This document shows, piece by piece, positions 1-9,430 of a DNA stretch of 37,817 nt. The position numbers and the translations under genes were made by a program. Origin of the DNA: Oscillospiraceae bacterium (GTDB taxonomy: Bacteria > Bacillota > Clostridia > Oscillospirales > Ruminococcaceae); NCBI GenBank assembly GCA_016281125.1, contig JAEEIA010000082.1, positions 1 to 37,817 of the forward strand, read 5' to 3'. The notes under the pieces are model-generated. The model worked only from the letters and a program-made list of their open reading frames with translations, made no database searches and had not been told where the DNA came from. Position 1 is the stretch's first letter, and every line of letters begins with the position of its first letter.

Positions 1-340
1 GCTCAGTTGTTGCACCAGGCTCGGTTGTTGCACCAGGCTCAGTGGTTGCACCAGGCTCGGTTGTTGCACCAGGCTCGGTTGTTGCACCAGGCTCAGTGGT
101 TGCACCAGGCTCAGTGGTTGCACCAGGCTCGGTCGTTGCGATAGGCTCAGTGGTAGCACCAGGCTCAGTGGTTGCACCAGGTTCAGTGGTAGCACCAGGT
201 TCAGTGGTAGCACCAGGTTCAGTGGTAGCACCAGGCTCAGTGGTAGCACCAGGCTCAGTAGTAGCACCAGGCTCAGTGGTAGCACCAGGCTCAGTGGTAG
301 CACCAGGCTCAGTGGTAGCACCAGGAGCAGTGGTTTCATC
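1..340 (-). repeat. 18-bp tandem repeat coding an EPGATT linker in scaB
   Basis: About 18 tandem copies of an 18-bp unit (plus-strand form GTTGCACCAGGCTCAGTG with small variations) encode the hexapeptide EPGATT on the minus strand. One unit near 139-156 reads EPIATT instead. The array reaches the left edge, so the true copy number is unknown. It would form a long flexible, possibly O-glycosylated, linker between cohesin 8 and whatever follows. Confidence 0.95.
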
Positions 341-3300
341 CGGGATATCCTTCACGATGACTGCGCCGTTGAACTTCACGAAATCAAGCGGATTCTGATC
401 AGTATCAACAACTTCCAGATCGGTAAAGGTGACCGGATATGTGCCCTCTTCGTTCGGTGCGATGAACACGAGGTTCAGAACAACGGAATCATCCGGAGCA
501 GCGATGTTAGAGCCCTGCTCTGCTGCCCAGACTGCCAGCATCTCGTCCTTATTGAGCTCAGGCTCACCTGTATAGGTGTTGCCCCACTCAAAGCCGACGA
601 ACTGGAGCTTCGGATCGTAACCGAAGGATGCAACGAAGCCAGCCGTACCGGTGTCGCCCTTCACGGTGACCGGAACCTTCACGGTTGCGCCCTTAGCTGC
701 TTCCTTGGTGCCGATGTACCAGCCGGTCTTGCCCTGCGGCAGCGTCGTGCTGGTGGTGGTGGTCGGCTCAACAGTGGTCGTGACTGCTGCGGTGGTCATC
801 ACCGGGTTCACGATGACTGCGCCGTCCTTCTTGGTGACAGTCAGCTGCTGCTGATCGGTGTTGGTCACATCCATGAGAGAGAACTCGACCGGATATGTGC
901 CTTGCTCAGCAGGTGCGGTGAAGTTCAGGTAAAGAACCACGCCGTCAGCCTTCTGGTCTGCGCCCTTATCGTCTGCCCACACAACTGCGAGCTGATCGTT
1001 GTTGAGCTCTGCTTCGCCGGTGTAGCCGTTGGCCCACTCGAAGCCGTTGAACTGGAGCTTGCTGTCATGCTTGAACATCACGACGAAGCCCGCGGTGCCC
1101 TCGTCACCGGTGACAGTGACCGGAACCTTCACCTGTGCGCTCGGAGCGACAGTTTCGGTACCGATGGTCCAGTTGGACTTGCCCGCCGGAACGATGTTCT
1201 TGTCAACGATGACTGCACCATTGGTCTTGGTTGCGGTCAGCTCTGCGCCCTCGGTGTTGGTAACCTCGAGGCTTGCAAAGTTGACAGGGAATGTGCCTTC
1301 TTCATCCGGTGCTGTGAAGTTCAGATACATCACAACATCGTTTGCGTTCTGGTTGCTGCCCTTGGTGCTTGCCCAGACTGCAACAGCCTTTTCGTTATTG
1401 AGCGTGACATCGCCTTCATAGCCGTTTGCCCACTCAATGCCGTTGAACTTCAGCTTGTCGCTGTAATCGAACTGAACGACGAAGCCTGCGGAGCCGTCAT
1501 CGTCGGTAACGGTAACCGGAACCTTGACCTCTGCGCCCTGCGCAGCCTTCTTGGTGCCGATGGTCCAGTTGGTCTTGCCTGCAACAGGCATATCCTTAAC
1601 AATGACCTTACCGTTCACGGTAGATGCTTCGATCGGCTTGCCTTCGGTATTGGTGACTTCCAGCTTATCGAAGCTGACCGGATACTCACCAAATGCCGTC
1701 GGTGCGATGAAGTTCAGGTACATGACGATACCGTCAGCATTCTGGTTGGAGCCGTTGGCATCCGCCCAGACAACGACCTGCTTGTCGTTGTTGATCGTTG
1801 CTTCGCCCTTATAGCCGTCTGCCCACTCGATACCGACGAAGGTCAGATCCTTATAAGCGAAGTTGACAACGAAGCCGGAGGACCCGTCATCATTGGTAAC
1901 GCGAACCGGAACCTTTGCAGCAGCGCCCGGAGCAACGGTCTTTTCACCGATGATCCACTGGGACTTGCCTGCCGGCTGAACCGGTGCTGTGGTAACGATA
2001 ACCGGAGCCGTGGTAGCCACCTCGGGTGCGATCGTCGTTCCTGCCTGTGTTCCGGCAGCGGTGGTCGCCGGAGCCGTTGTGACAGGCACATCGGAAACGA
2101 TGATATCGAGGTTGATGAAATCGAATGCGTACGGCTTATCCTGATCAACCGGCACGACCTTATTGGCCTGCTGCTTGTCAAGACCGACCGTGTAGGTACC
2201 GTTCGTTTCCGGTACCTTGACATTGAAGGTATAGATAACTGCGTTATCAGCTGCCTTCATCGTAGCAGACTGTGCCCATGTGTAGACAACTTCGCCATTC
2301 TTGAGCTTGCTGCTGGTCTGCGAATCACTGTATGTCGGGGAAACTCTGTAAGCGTTGCCCTTTTCAGAGGAAACGAGCGTGACCTGCTTGAAGTCGAAGT
2401 TCATCTGCATACCGGCAGTACCCAGGTCGTTCTTCACGATCCAGTCGAGCGAAAGCGCTTCGCCGGGGCTGGCAACGACAACATTCTTGTCGCCGCTGGT
2501 GGTGTACTCCTTGCCGTTCGGGATGATCTCATAATGGATCTTGTCACCGGACGGTGCTGCTGTGGTCACATCCGCCGGCGGATTACCGACAACGATATCC
2601 AGACCGAAGAATGCGAACTTGTGCGGGCTGTTCTCGTCAACCGGGACAACCTTGTTGACGTCGCTGGAGCTCAGGCCGATGGAGTAGGTGCCGTCAGCGG
2701 ACGGGACCTTGACCTTGAAGGAGTAGATGACTGCGTCATTCGCTGCCTTCAGCGCATTGGACTGTGCCCAGGTGTAAACATACTCGCCTTCCTTGAGGCT
2801 CTTTGCGGTGGTGTGATCGCTGAACGTCGGGGACACTCTGTAAGCGCTGCCCTTTTCGGAATCCGTAACCTTGACCTGCGTGAAGTCAAAGTTCATCTGG
2901 ATACCGGCAGTACCCTGGTCGTTCTTGATCGTCCAGTCAACCGTCAGCTCTTCGCCTGCGGTTGCGTTGTAAACGTTGTTCTTCAGACCGTTCTCCTGTG
3001 CAGACTTGTAAGTCTTGCCGCTCGGGATCAGGTTGTAGATAATCGTTTCCGCATCGAGTGCAACCGTGGTGGTCGGAGCAGGTGTGGTGGTCGGGGTCGG
3101 ACCCGGGTTGCCAACAACAACATCCAGACCGTAGAACACGAACTTGTGCGGCTTGTTCTCGTCAACCGGGACAACCTTGTTGACGTCGCTGGAGCTCAGG
3201 CCGATGGAGTAGGTGCCGTCAGCGGACGGAACCTTGATCTTGAAGGAGTAGATGACTGCGTCATTCGCTGCCTTCAGCGCATTGGACTGTGCCCAGGTGT

Positions 3301-4219
3301 AAACATACTCGCCTTCCTTCAGGCTCTTTGCGGTGGTGTGGTCGCTGAATGTCGGGGACACTCTGTACGCGCTGCCCTTTTCGGAATCCGTGACCTTGAC
3401 CTGCGTGAAGTCAAAGTTCATCTGGATGCCTGCGGTGCCCTGGTCATTCTTGATGGTCCAGTCAACCGTCAGTTCTTCACCGGCAGTAGCAGTGTATACA
3501 TTGTTCTTCAGACCGTTTTCCTGTGCAGACTTGTAGGTCTTGCCGCTCGGAATCAGGTTATAAATAATCGTATCCTCGCTGACCTGTGCCGGGGTACCCG
3601 GAGCAGGCGTCGTGGACGGCGCCGGGGTAGTGGTCGGGTTGCCGACGGTGATTGCCAGACCGTAGAAATCGAAATCGTACGGCTTGGTTTCATCAACCGG
3701 AACAACCTTGTTGGTATCCTTGCCGTTCTTGCTCAGACCGACAGTGTAAACACCGTCTGCTGAGGGAACCTTAATGTTGAAAGAGTAAATGACGCTGCCG
3801 TCACTTGCTTTCAGCGCACTCGACTGTGCCCAGGTATAGACACACTCGCCTTCTTTCAGGTCCTTCGCAGTTTTATAATCACTGAACGTCGGACTGACTC
3901 TGTAAGCATTGCCCTTTTCAGAGTCAACGAGTGTAACCTGTGTGAAATCGAAGTTCATCTGGATACCTGCGGTACCCTGATCTCCGGTCACAATCCAGTC
4001 AACGGTGAGGGATTCACCTGCGGTCGCTGTGTAAGAATTGTTTGCGGTACCGTTGTCCTTTGCAGACTTGTATTCCTTGTCACGCGGGACGAGGTTGTAA
4101 ACAATCTTATCAGCTGCGTTTGCTGTAATTACATTTTCAGCATGCAGCGCAGGGAATGCACCGGACAAAGACGTGACTGCCAGGCACAGGGAGGAAAGAG
4201 CAGAAATGAGTTTCTTCAT
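1..4219 (-). CDS. scaB: ScaB-type multi-cohesin scaffoldin (5' part, runs off left edge)
   Basis: Structural scaffoldin of a ruminococcal cellulosome, secreted. ATG at 4219 follows AAAGGGA. Residues 1 to about 33 are a signal peptide ([10 protein letters not shown] start). Eight cohesins are visible. Cohesins 1-4 (about nt 4110-3655, 3590-3115, 3055-2590, 2550-2100) are of the same type as those in the neighbouring Sca[25 protein letters not shown] and FYGLDVVVG-like motifs, separated by Thr/Pro linkers. Cohesins 5-8 (about nt 1975-1590, 1588-1215, 1212-815, 743-350) are shorter, start with a WxIG motif and contain KVPVTV and GFVV.F.Y. Numbers 5-7 are joined almost without linkers. From about 340 to the edge the protein is EPGATT repeats. 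In R. flavefaciens ScaB the first class binds enzyme-type dockerins and the second binds the ScaA dockerin. The same split here is inference. The C-terminus lies outside the window. Confidence 0.9.
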   Translation of the reverse strand, partial: MKKLISALSSLCLAVTSLSGAFPALHAENVITANAADKIVYNLVPRDKEYKSAKDNGTANNSYTATAGESLTVDWIVTGDQGTAGIQMNFDFTQVTLVDSEKGNAYRVSPTFSDYKTAKDLKEGECVYTWAQSSALKASDGSVIYSFNIKVPSADGVYTVGLSKNGKDTNKVVPVDETKPYDFDFYGLAITVGNPTTTPAPSTTPAPGTPAQVSEDTIIYNLIPSGKTYKSAQENGLKNNVYTATAGEELTVDWTIKNDQGTAGIQMNFDFTQVKVTDSEKGSAYRVSPTFSDHTTAKSLKEGEYVYTWAQSNALKAANDAVIYSFKIKVPSADGTYSIGLSSSDVNKVVPVDENKPHKFVFYGLDVVVGNPGPTPTTTPAPTTTVALDAETIIYNLIPSGKTYKSAQENGLKNNVYNATAGEELTVDWTIKNDQGTAGIQMNFDFTQVKVTDSEKGSAYRVSPTFSDHTTAKSLKEGEYVYTWAQSNALKAANDAVIYSFKVKVPSADGTYSIGLSSSDVNKVVPVDENSPHKFAFFGLDIVVGNPPADVTTAAPSGDKIHYEIIPNGKEYTTSGDKNVVVASPGEALSLDWIVKNDLGTAGMQMNFDFKQVTLVSSEKGNAYRVSPTYSDSQTSSKLKNGEVVYTWAQSATMKAADNAVIYTFNVKVPETNGTYTVGLDKQQANKVVPVDQDKPYAFDFINLDIIVSDVPVTTAPATTAAGTQAGTTIAPEVATTAPVIVTTAPVQPAGKSQWIIGEKTVAPGAAAKVPVRVTNDDGSSGFVVNFAYKDLTFVGIEWADGYKGEATINNDKQVVVWADANGSNQNADGIVMYLNFIAPTAFGEYPVSFDKLEVTNTEGKPIEASTVNGKVIVKDMPVAGKTNWTIGTKKAAQGAEVKVPVTVTDDDGSAGFVVQFDYSDKLKFNGIEWANGYEGDVTLNNEKAVAVWASTKGSNQNANDVVMYLNFTAPDEEGTFPVNFASLEVTNTEGAELTATKTNGAVIVDKNIVPAGKSNWTIGTETVAPSAQVKVPVTVTGDEGTAGFVVMFKHDSKLQFNGFEWANGYTGEAELNNDQLAVVWADDKGADQKADGVVLYLNFTAPAEQGTYPVEFSLMDVTNTDQQQLTVTKKDGAVIVNPVMTTAAVTTTVEPTTTTSTTLPQGKTGWYIGTKEAAKGATVKVPVTVKGDTGTAGFVASFGYDPKLQFVGFEWGNTYTGEPELNKDEMLAVWAAEQGSNIAAPDDSVVLNLVFIAPNEEGTYPVTFTDLEVVDTDQNPLDFVKFNGAVIVKDIPDETTAPGATTEPGATTEPGATTEPGATTEPGATTEPGATTEPGATTEPGATTEPGATTEPGATTEPIATTEPGATTEPGATTEPGATTEPGATTEPGATTEPGATTEPGATTE

Positions 4220-4239
4220 CTTATTCCCTTTCTGGATTT

Positions 4240-4269
4240 ATGTGCGCAGAGGTTAGCCTCCGCGCACAT
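4240..4269 (-). promoter_or_regulatory. Strong intercistronic stem-loop between scaA and scaB
   Basis: ATGTGCGCAGAGG (4240-4252) pairs with CCTCCGCGCACAT (4257-4269): a 13-bp stem with one G-U pair in the minus-strand RNA and a 4-nt loop. It sits between the scaA stop (4318) and the scaB start (4219). No U-run follows it on the minus strand, so it is not a classical terminator. An RNA processing or stabilising element, or a partial barrier setting the scaA:scaB ratio, fits better. The role is inferred. Confidence 0.7.
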
Positions 4270-4317
4270 AATCCGCATCTTTGTGAAGTGTATCAGCCGT
4301 TTGGCTGCATATTCTGA

Positions 4318-6669
4318 TTATGACTTTTTGCCGAGCTCGGAGCGGTCGATCAGCAGAGCCAGGAACTGCTTGATCTTCGTTGCGTCCTTCGTATCGACCT
4401 TGTCATCCTTCTCGCAGTCAGCGTTCTTCAGACCCTGTGCGGTGACTGTTGCGTTCTTTGCGAGATACTTGTTGAGCAGGACAACGTCGTTGATGCGAAC
4501 GTCGCCGTCGCAGTTGACGTCACCGTAGAGAACGGTGTCAGACGGTGCCGGCGTGGTAGCGGTCGGCTCCGGTGTGGTAGCGATCGGCTCCGGCGTGGTG
4601 GTCGGCTCCGGCGTGGTGATCGGCTCAGTGGTAACGGTCGGCTCCGGCGTGGTGGTCGGTTCCGGCGTGGTGGTAGTTTCGGGCGTCTGGCCGACAACGA
4701 TGTCCAGACCGTAGAATGCAAACTTGTGCGGCTTGTTCTCGTCAACCGGAACAACCTTGTTGACGTCGCTGGAGCTCAGGCCGATGGAGTAGGTGCCGTT
4801 TGCTTCCGGAACCTTAATCTTGAAGGAGAAGATGACTGCGTCATTTGCTGCCTTCAGTGCGTTGGACTGTGCCCAGGTGTAGACATACTCGCCTTCCTTC
4901 AGGCTCTTTGCAGTTGTGTAATCGCTGAACGTCGGGGAAACTCTGTAAGCGCTGCCCTTTTCGTAATCAACAACCTTAACCTGCGTGAAGTCGAAGTTCA
5001 TCTGGATACCTGCGGTACCCTGATCGTTCTTGATGGTCCAGTCAACCGTGAGATCCTCGCCTGCGGTTGCATTGTACACGTTGTTCTTCAGACCCTTTTC
5101 CTGTGCGGAGGTGTACTCCTTGCCGCTCGGGACCAGGTTGTAGATGATAGTGTCAGCATCGAGCTGTGCCGGGGTGACGGGTTCCGGAGTGGTGGTCGGA
5201 GCCGGAGTCGTCTGCGGCACATCGCCCGGAACGACGATATCCAGACCGTAGAACTGGAACTTGTGCGGCTTGTTCTCGTCAACCGGAACAACCTTGTTGA
5301 CGTCGCTGGAGCTCAGGCCGATGGAGTAGGTGCCTGCGGTTTCCGGTGCCTTGATCTTGAAGGAGTAGATGACTGCGTCATTTGCTGCCTTCAGCGCATT
5401 GGACTGTGCCCAGGTGTAGACATACTCGCCTTCCTTGAGACTCTTTGCGGTGGTGTGATCACTGAACGTCGGGGAAACTCTGTAAGCGCTGCCCTTCTCG
5501 TTATCGGTGACCTTCACCTGTGTGAAATCGAAGTTCATCTGGATGCCTGCGGTGCCCTGGTCATTCTTGATGGTCCAGTCAACCGTCAGCTCCTCGCCGG
5601 CCTTCTCAGCGGTATAAACGTTGTTCTTGAGGCCGTTCTCCTGTGCGGACTTGTAAGTCTTGCCGCTCGGGACGAGGTTGTAGATGATGGTATCCTCACT
5701 CAGCTGTGCCGGAGTACCCTGTTCCGGTGTCGTGGTCGGAGCCGGAGTCGTGGTCGGAGCCGGAGTGGTGGAAGGCGGAGTTGTGCCGGTGCCGTCATCG
5801 ACTTTGATGACCAGCTTCTCGACGCTGAACGGCTGCTTGCCGTTCGGGCTGTTGAAGTTGGAAGTGACCTTGCCCTTCTTCTCATCCGGGAACTCGACGT
5901 TGTCATCGCTGAACAGCGAGGTCGGATGCGTGTTGACATATTCCTTCGTGTAAACGGAGAAATCGTAAGTGCCGTTTGCCAGATTGGACGGGAGCTCAAG
6001 GTCAAATCTCAGGAACTCATACTTATATGCCCAGGTTTCATCCTTTGACCAGGTGGTAACCGGGGTGTAGGTAGAATAATCGAACTTCTTCTCCGGAACG
6101 CCGCCTGCTGCTTCCCATGCTGCGAAGGAATCGACCAGCTGACCGGCCTTGATTTCCTTATCAGCCTGATACAGAACACTCCAGGACTCCGGGTTCACCA
6201 TCGAAATTGCGGTGTAAACAACGTCGCCGGCGTACATGGAGTCGCCCTTGCCGTTGCCTTCCAGACGGCCGCTCTCGAGGCAGTTCGGATACACGAAATC
6301 GCTCGGTGTGCCGCCGATTTCGTCGCCCTTCGGCACCATCTTGATGCCGTAGTTGCCGAACGAATCCTTGTGGTTTTCGATCTTGGTGCCCTTACGGTCA
6401 ATGACATAGCCCTGACCGATGGTCTCATCGAAATTGCCGTCCTTGCCGATCGCGAACTTCAGCTGGAGAGAATAGAAACCGCTGGACTGCGGAATATAAA
6501 CGGAAACAGGGACCTTATCGCCAGGCTTCGCAGATATTTCATGCACGCCATTGGAGCGAATAGAAACGATGGTCTCGCTGACAGCAGCATCAGTGCTGAG
6601 CGTCATGGTGCCGCCCATTGCCGTTGCTGCGATCACAAACGACGAAAGAGCAGAGATGAATTTCTTCAT
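4318..6669 (-). CDS. scaA: ScaA-type scaffoldin: N-terminal domain, two cohesins, C-terminal dockerin
   Basis: Secreted primary scaffoldin, 783 aa. ATG at 6669 is preceded by AGAAAGGA. Signal peptide about 1-28. Residues about 30-292 form an N-terminal domain beginning with a cohesin-like strand pattern (KPGDKVPVSVYIPQ). Cohesin 1 spans about 324-482 and cohesin 2 about 502-660. Both end in FYGLDIVV and are nearly identical to ScaB cohesins 1-4. A linker of TTPEPT-type repeats leads to a dockerin at about 711-783, with two calcium loops (DVNCDGDVRIND and DCEKDDKVDTKD). In R. flavefaciens, ScaA binds enzymes through its cohesins and docks on ScaB through its dockerin. The domain layout and the position just upstream of scaB make that role likely here. 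scaB follows after a 98-nt gap. Confidence 0.93.
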   Translation of the reverse strand: MKKFISALSSFVIAATAMGGTMTLSTDAAVSETIVSIRSNGVHEISAKPGDKVPVSVYIPQSSGFYSLQLKFAIGKDGNFDETIGQGYVIDRKGTKIENHKDSFGNYGIKMVPKGDEIGGTPSDFVYPNCLESGRLEGNGKGDSMYAGDVVYTAISMVNPESWSVLYQADKEIKAGQLVDSFAAWEAAGGVPEKKFDYSTYTPVTTWSKDETWAYKYEFLRFDLELPSNLANGTYDFSVYTKEYVNTHPTSLFSDDNVEFPDEKKGKVTSNFNSPNGKQPFSVEKLVIKVDDGTGTTPPSTTPAPTTTPAPTTTPEQGTPAQLSEDTIIYNLVPSGKTYKSAQENGLKNNVYTAEKAGEELTVDWTIKNDQGTAGIQMNFDFTQVKVTDNEKGSAYRVSPTFSDHTTAKSLKEGEYVYTWAQSNALKAANDAVIYSFKIKAPETAGTYSIGLSSSDVNKVVPVDENKPHKFQFYGLDIVVPGDVPQTTPAPTTTPEPVTPAQLDADTIIYNLVPSGKEYTSAQEKGLKNNVYNATAGEDLTVDWTIKNDQGTAGIQMNFDFTQVKVVDYEKGSAYRVSPTFSDYTTAKSLKEGEYVYTWAQSNALKAANDAVIFSFKIKVPEANGTYSIGLSSSDVNKVVPVDENKPHKFAFYGLDIVVGQTPETTTTPEPTTTPEPTVTTEPITTPEPTTTPEPIATTPEPTATTPAPSDTVLYGDVNCDGDVRINDVVLLNKYLAKNATVTAQGLKNADCEKDDKVDTKDATKIKQFLALLIDRSELGKKS

Positions 6670-6875
6670 GACAACTTATTCCTTTCTGGTTTTCTTCCCG
6701 GGGTGCCGCATTGCCCGGTTCAAACACATTGTATTTGGTTTTCTCAGGTTTTTGCTCCGGCATTCTGTCTGCGGCTTTTTGCCGGTACGTTGAAATGTTG
6801 CAGCTGATACGCGCCTCCCGGCAGCATATCACGGATCGCGGAACAGCAGCTTACCCGTGGTCTGCGTTCCCCGTG

Positions 6876-7697
6876 TCATGAGCCTTTCCTTGCACCGAGC
6901 GCAACTGCATCCGGCCCCTTCAGCAGGGATTCCAGCAGCAGTCTTACATCAGCGAGCGTCAGTACACCGTCAAACTCACAATCTGCATTAGCGTATCCTG
7001 CGGCGCTCAGAGCAAGCTCTTCCGCAAGCACGCGATGCATCAGCACTGCGTCCGACACCGACCGCTTTCCGTCCAGATCGAGATCCCCGTACATGGTTGC
7101 ACCGGTTTCGTCGATCGGCTTCCAGACGGCTCCGTGTGTCACAGAGGTTTTACAGTAATGCGCGTTCCCGTCTGCATCCACATAGCCAGCAGCTATTTCC
7201 GCTTTCGCGGTTTCCCCCGCCGCAGGAACGATCCGAAGCTCCGTCCGCGTACCCGCCGGCATATTTTCCGACAAGGTTCCGCTGATCCGGAAAAAGGGAC
7301 GCTCCTCTTTGAGCCAGTAGTCTGCATTCATCAATCCGGTTCCCCAGCGAATCCAGAGTCTGTCGCCCTTGTCTTCATACGAAAACACGGGAGGCTCCAG
7401 CTTCGCAAAGTCCTCTGCATTCTGTGCACCTGTGTCATACAGCAGCTCCACACCGGTCATGCTCAGAGCAGCAGCGTCATATGCAACTGCGAATTCTGCC
7501 GCACACAATCCTGTTTCCGGCAGCTGACTCAGACTGACCGTCGCGGTGAACGCACCGTTCCCGTCTGCGACTGCTGTTTCCGCAGTAATCGCAGTCAGTG
7601 CCTCCTCCGTATCATCAGCCCGGGTAATCAATCCTGCCGCAGGACTGAACGCTGAACAGAATGCAAGCATAGCGGCTGCCGCCTTCTGCGCCTTCAT
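6876..7697 (-). CDS. scaC: ScaC-type adaptor scaffoldin: one cohesin-like domain plus dockerin
   Basis: 273 aa, starting at ATG 7697 because AAGGAGG lies 6 nt upstream. The frame stays open further upstream but has no comparable site. A signal peptide covers about 1-28. A divergent cohesin-like domain at about 38-195 has the usual pattern of beta-strand segments (GLCAAEFAVAYD). A dockerin at about 198-265 has calcium loops DLDLDGKRSVSD and DCEFDGVLTLAD. In R. flavefaciens, ScaC is an adaptor: its dockerin docks into ScaA and its own cohesin recruits a different enzyme set. Position (first of scaC-scaA-scaB) and architecture support the same name. scaA starts 206 nt downstream, and I see no strong promoter in that gap, so co-transcription is plausible. 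Confidence 0.85.
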   Translation of the reverse strand: MKAQKAAAAMLAFCSAFSPAAGLITRADDTEEALTAITAETAVADGNGAFTATVSLSQLPETGLCAAEFAVAYDAAALSMTGVELLYDTGAQNAEDFAKLEPPVFSYEDKGDRLWIRWGTGLMNADYWLKEERPFFRISGTLSENMPAGTRTELRIVPAAGETAKAEIAAGYVDADGNAHYCKTSVTHGAVWKPIDETGATMYGDLDLDGKRSVSDAVLMHRVLAEELALSAAGYANADCEFDGVLTLADVRLLLESLLKGPDAVALGARKGS

Positions 7698-7923
7698 TCC
7701 TTTCCTCCTTCTTTCAAGTAGAGTTATTTCATCAGGAAATGCGCTGATACATTTCTCCGATGCCCGCGCCCGCATCCGTCCCTGTACAGATTTAGGGCAT
7801 ACAGCGGCCGATCCGGCGAGGAAACCCCGACGCACGGGAACAGCCCTTTCTGCTTTCAGAGCATCTGTACGATGCCCGTTCCGGCAAAAGGGTATACGTA
7901 CCCGCACAGTACGGCTTATTATC

Positions 7924-7952
7924 ATTATAAAGGACACATGGCACAAAGTCAA
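7924..7952 (-). promoter_or_regulatory. Promoter of the scaC-scaA-scaB cluster
   Basis: Minus-strand TTGACT (7947-7952), 17-bp spacer, TATAAT (7924-7929). The start of transcription would be near 7917. That leaves a leader of about 220 nt before the scaC start codon. Confidence 0.85.
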
Positions 7953-8017
7953 GACTTCGATACCGTTTTTGTCATTATTGATAAATCAAGCGTATTAAAA
8001 TTATGCAATCCGACAAC

Positions 8018-8071
8018 GAAAAGCCCGCAGGCCAAATCCGCGGTATGTTCCGGCGGTTTTGATCTGCGGGT
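8018..8071 (-). terminator. Probable terminator of the capA-like gene
   Basis: On the minus strand CCCGCAG pairs with CTGCGGG across about 30 nt that contain a second small CCGC/GCGG stem, followed by CTTTTCGTTG. It lies just after the stop codon at 8098. The loop is long, so this is moderately supported. Confidence 0.5.
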
Positions 8072-8097
8072 TATCTTAGAATATGTTTCAGAATGCG

Positions 8098-9363
8098 TCA
8101 GCTGAGGCGCTGAAACTCCTGCGGAATATTCGCATTGATGATCTGGTTGACCACGTCCATGTTAAATGCCTTTGCGGTGCCCATCGGCGCATACGGCAGA
8201 CCGTGGGAGGCTGCCAGCTCCGGCGTGTACATATTATAAGGATACAGCCGGAGATTTGCGAACTGGCCGTTGTCATAATGCGTGATGACCGGGATGCATC
8301 CCACGTTCAGCACGCTGACCTTGCCGGTCGCGCCGTCCTTCACGAGGTCGTAGGTGCCCATTTCACCGATCATGTTGAAGTTGTCGGTCTGGGCGGAAAT
8401 GAAGTTGCCGAGCGAATAATACACAAAGCCCATGGTGCCGTCATCGCGCTCGACATATTCCATCGTCTGTGCGGTGTGCGGGTGCGAACCGAGAATGACG
8501 TCCGCGCCCCAGTTGATCATCTTGTGCGCCAGCTCCTGTACGTCCGGGCGGACAACATGCGTATCCTCAGCGCCCCAGTGCGCTGCAACCACAACGGCAT
8601 CCGCGATCTCCTTTGCCTCTTTGATCTGGCGCTCAATCAGCGCCTCATCCGAGGTCAGGCCGATTTTAATCGGGGAATCCGCCGGCACCTGATACATATT
8701 CATATGCTCCGTGTAGGCGAGGTACGCGATGGTCATGCCGTTGACCTCCTGCACGCGGATGCGGTTCTGATCCGCCTCGTCGCGGTAAGCGCCGACTGCA
8801 AGGATCGGATACTTCTGCATCATGCCGTCCCAGTAATCCAGCGATGCGGACAGGCCGTTGATCGTTTTGTCGAGCATGTGGTTATTTGCGAGCGTGAACA
8901 CATCAAAGCCGAGATTCACCATATCCTCGCCGAGCTGCGGCGGCGAATTGAAGTTGAAATTCGAGCCGGAGATTTCCCAGCCCTCACCGCAGATCAGCGT
9001 TTCCTGATTGATGACCGCAACATCCGCCGCCTCGACATAGGAACGGATATTCTCGTAAAGCGGCAGGAAATTATAGGATACGCCGTCCATAGACTGCGCC
9101 TGTGCCGCAAGATAAACATAGGTCTGAACAAGGTTGTCGCCGACCGCGAGCATATTCACGGTGATATCGGGCGGAACCGGCGGCTCCGTGGTGGTCGTAA
9201 TGACCGTGGTCGTGGTCGCAAGGGTTACCGGCGCCGTTTCCTGCTCCGGCTGAGAAATGCTTTCCAGTCCGATGCCCGGACGGTCTTTGGCAGAACAGCT
9301 GCATCCGATCAGCAGAACCGAGAACAGCGTCAGTCCGGCTGCGAGCTTTCCGATATGATTCAT
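8098..9363 (-). CDS. CapA-family (poly-gamma-glutamate synthesis type) lipoprotein
   Basis: 421 aa from ATG 9363, preceded by GAAAGGA. The N-terminus is a lipoprotein signal with lipobox LLIGC (Cys21), then a short Thr-rich tether (residues about 40-70). The rest is a CapA-type metallophosphatase-like domain: AVGDNLV, NQETLI, LANNHMLD, AAHWGAED, GSHPHTAQ and YYSLGNFIS are the family's hallmark metal-site segments in order. CapA proteins are linked to poly-gamma-glutamate capsule export or anchoring, but many family members in clostridia have no known substrate. No capB or capC neighbour is present, so the exact role is open. It is a single-gene unit with its own promoter and terminator, divergent from the germination locus. 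Confidence 0.85.
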   Translation of the reverse strand: MNHIGKLAAGLTLFSVLLIGCSCSAKDRPGIGLESISQPEQETAPVTLATTTTVITTTTEPPVPPDITVNMLAVGDNLVQTYVYLAAQAQSMDGVSYNFLPLYENIRSYVEAADVAVINQETLICGEGWEISGSNFNFNSPPQLGEDMVNLGFDVFTLANNHMLDKTINGLSASLDYWDGMMQKYPILAVGAYRDEADQNRIRVQEVNGMTIAYLAYTEHMNMYQVPADSPIKIGLTSDEALIERQIKEAKEIADAVVVAAHWGAEDTHVVRPDVQELAHKMINWGADVILGSHPHTAQTMEYVERDDGTMGFVYYSLGNFISAQTDNFNMIGEMGTYDLVKDGATGKVSVLNVGCIPVITHYDNGQFANLRLYPYNMYTPELAASHGLPYAPMGTAKAFNMDVVNQIINANIPQEFQRLS

Positions 9364-9396
9364 GTAACGATTCCTTTCTGTACACATCTCTGAAAC

Positions 9397-9414
9397 GGCG
9401 CTCCGCGGAGCGCC
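9397..9414. promoter_or_regulatory. Perfect 18-bp palindrome in the capA-like leader
   Basis: GGCGCTCCGCGGAGCGCC is a perfect palindrome located in the 5' leader between the TATAAT (9431-9436) and the start codon (9363). It could be an operator or an RNA hairpin. Function unknown. Confidence 0.5.
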
Positions 9415-9430
9415 CTGTTGCTTCGGCACT

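Noticed and set aside
1-340. CRISPR array (short direct repeats at the left edge)
   Set aside because: The repeat unit is 18 bp with no unique spacers and is in frame with scaB, coding for EPGATT. It is a protein linker.
902-3763. Long plus-strand open frame of 953 codons opposite scaB
   Set aside because: It is in register with and antisense to the repetitive cohesin coding sequence. The protein is Cys/Arg-rich nonsense that repeats in step with the cohesins, with no start signal.
4726-6048. 440-codon plus-strand open frame opposite scaA
   Set aside because: Same mirror effect of the cohesin repeats. Scaffoldin domains on the minus strand explain the sequence fully.
7698-7952. 85-residue N-terminal extension of ScaC
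   Set aside because: It would overlap the -35 and -10 boxes of the promoter and hide the signal peptide. AAGGAGG before ATG 7697 decides the start.
8083-9393. 436-codon plus-strand frame opposite the CapA-like gene
   Set aside because: The minus-strand CapA motifs, promoter and start site are clear. The plus-strand product is Arg/His/Val-rich shadow sequence.
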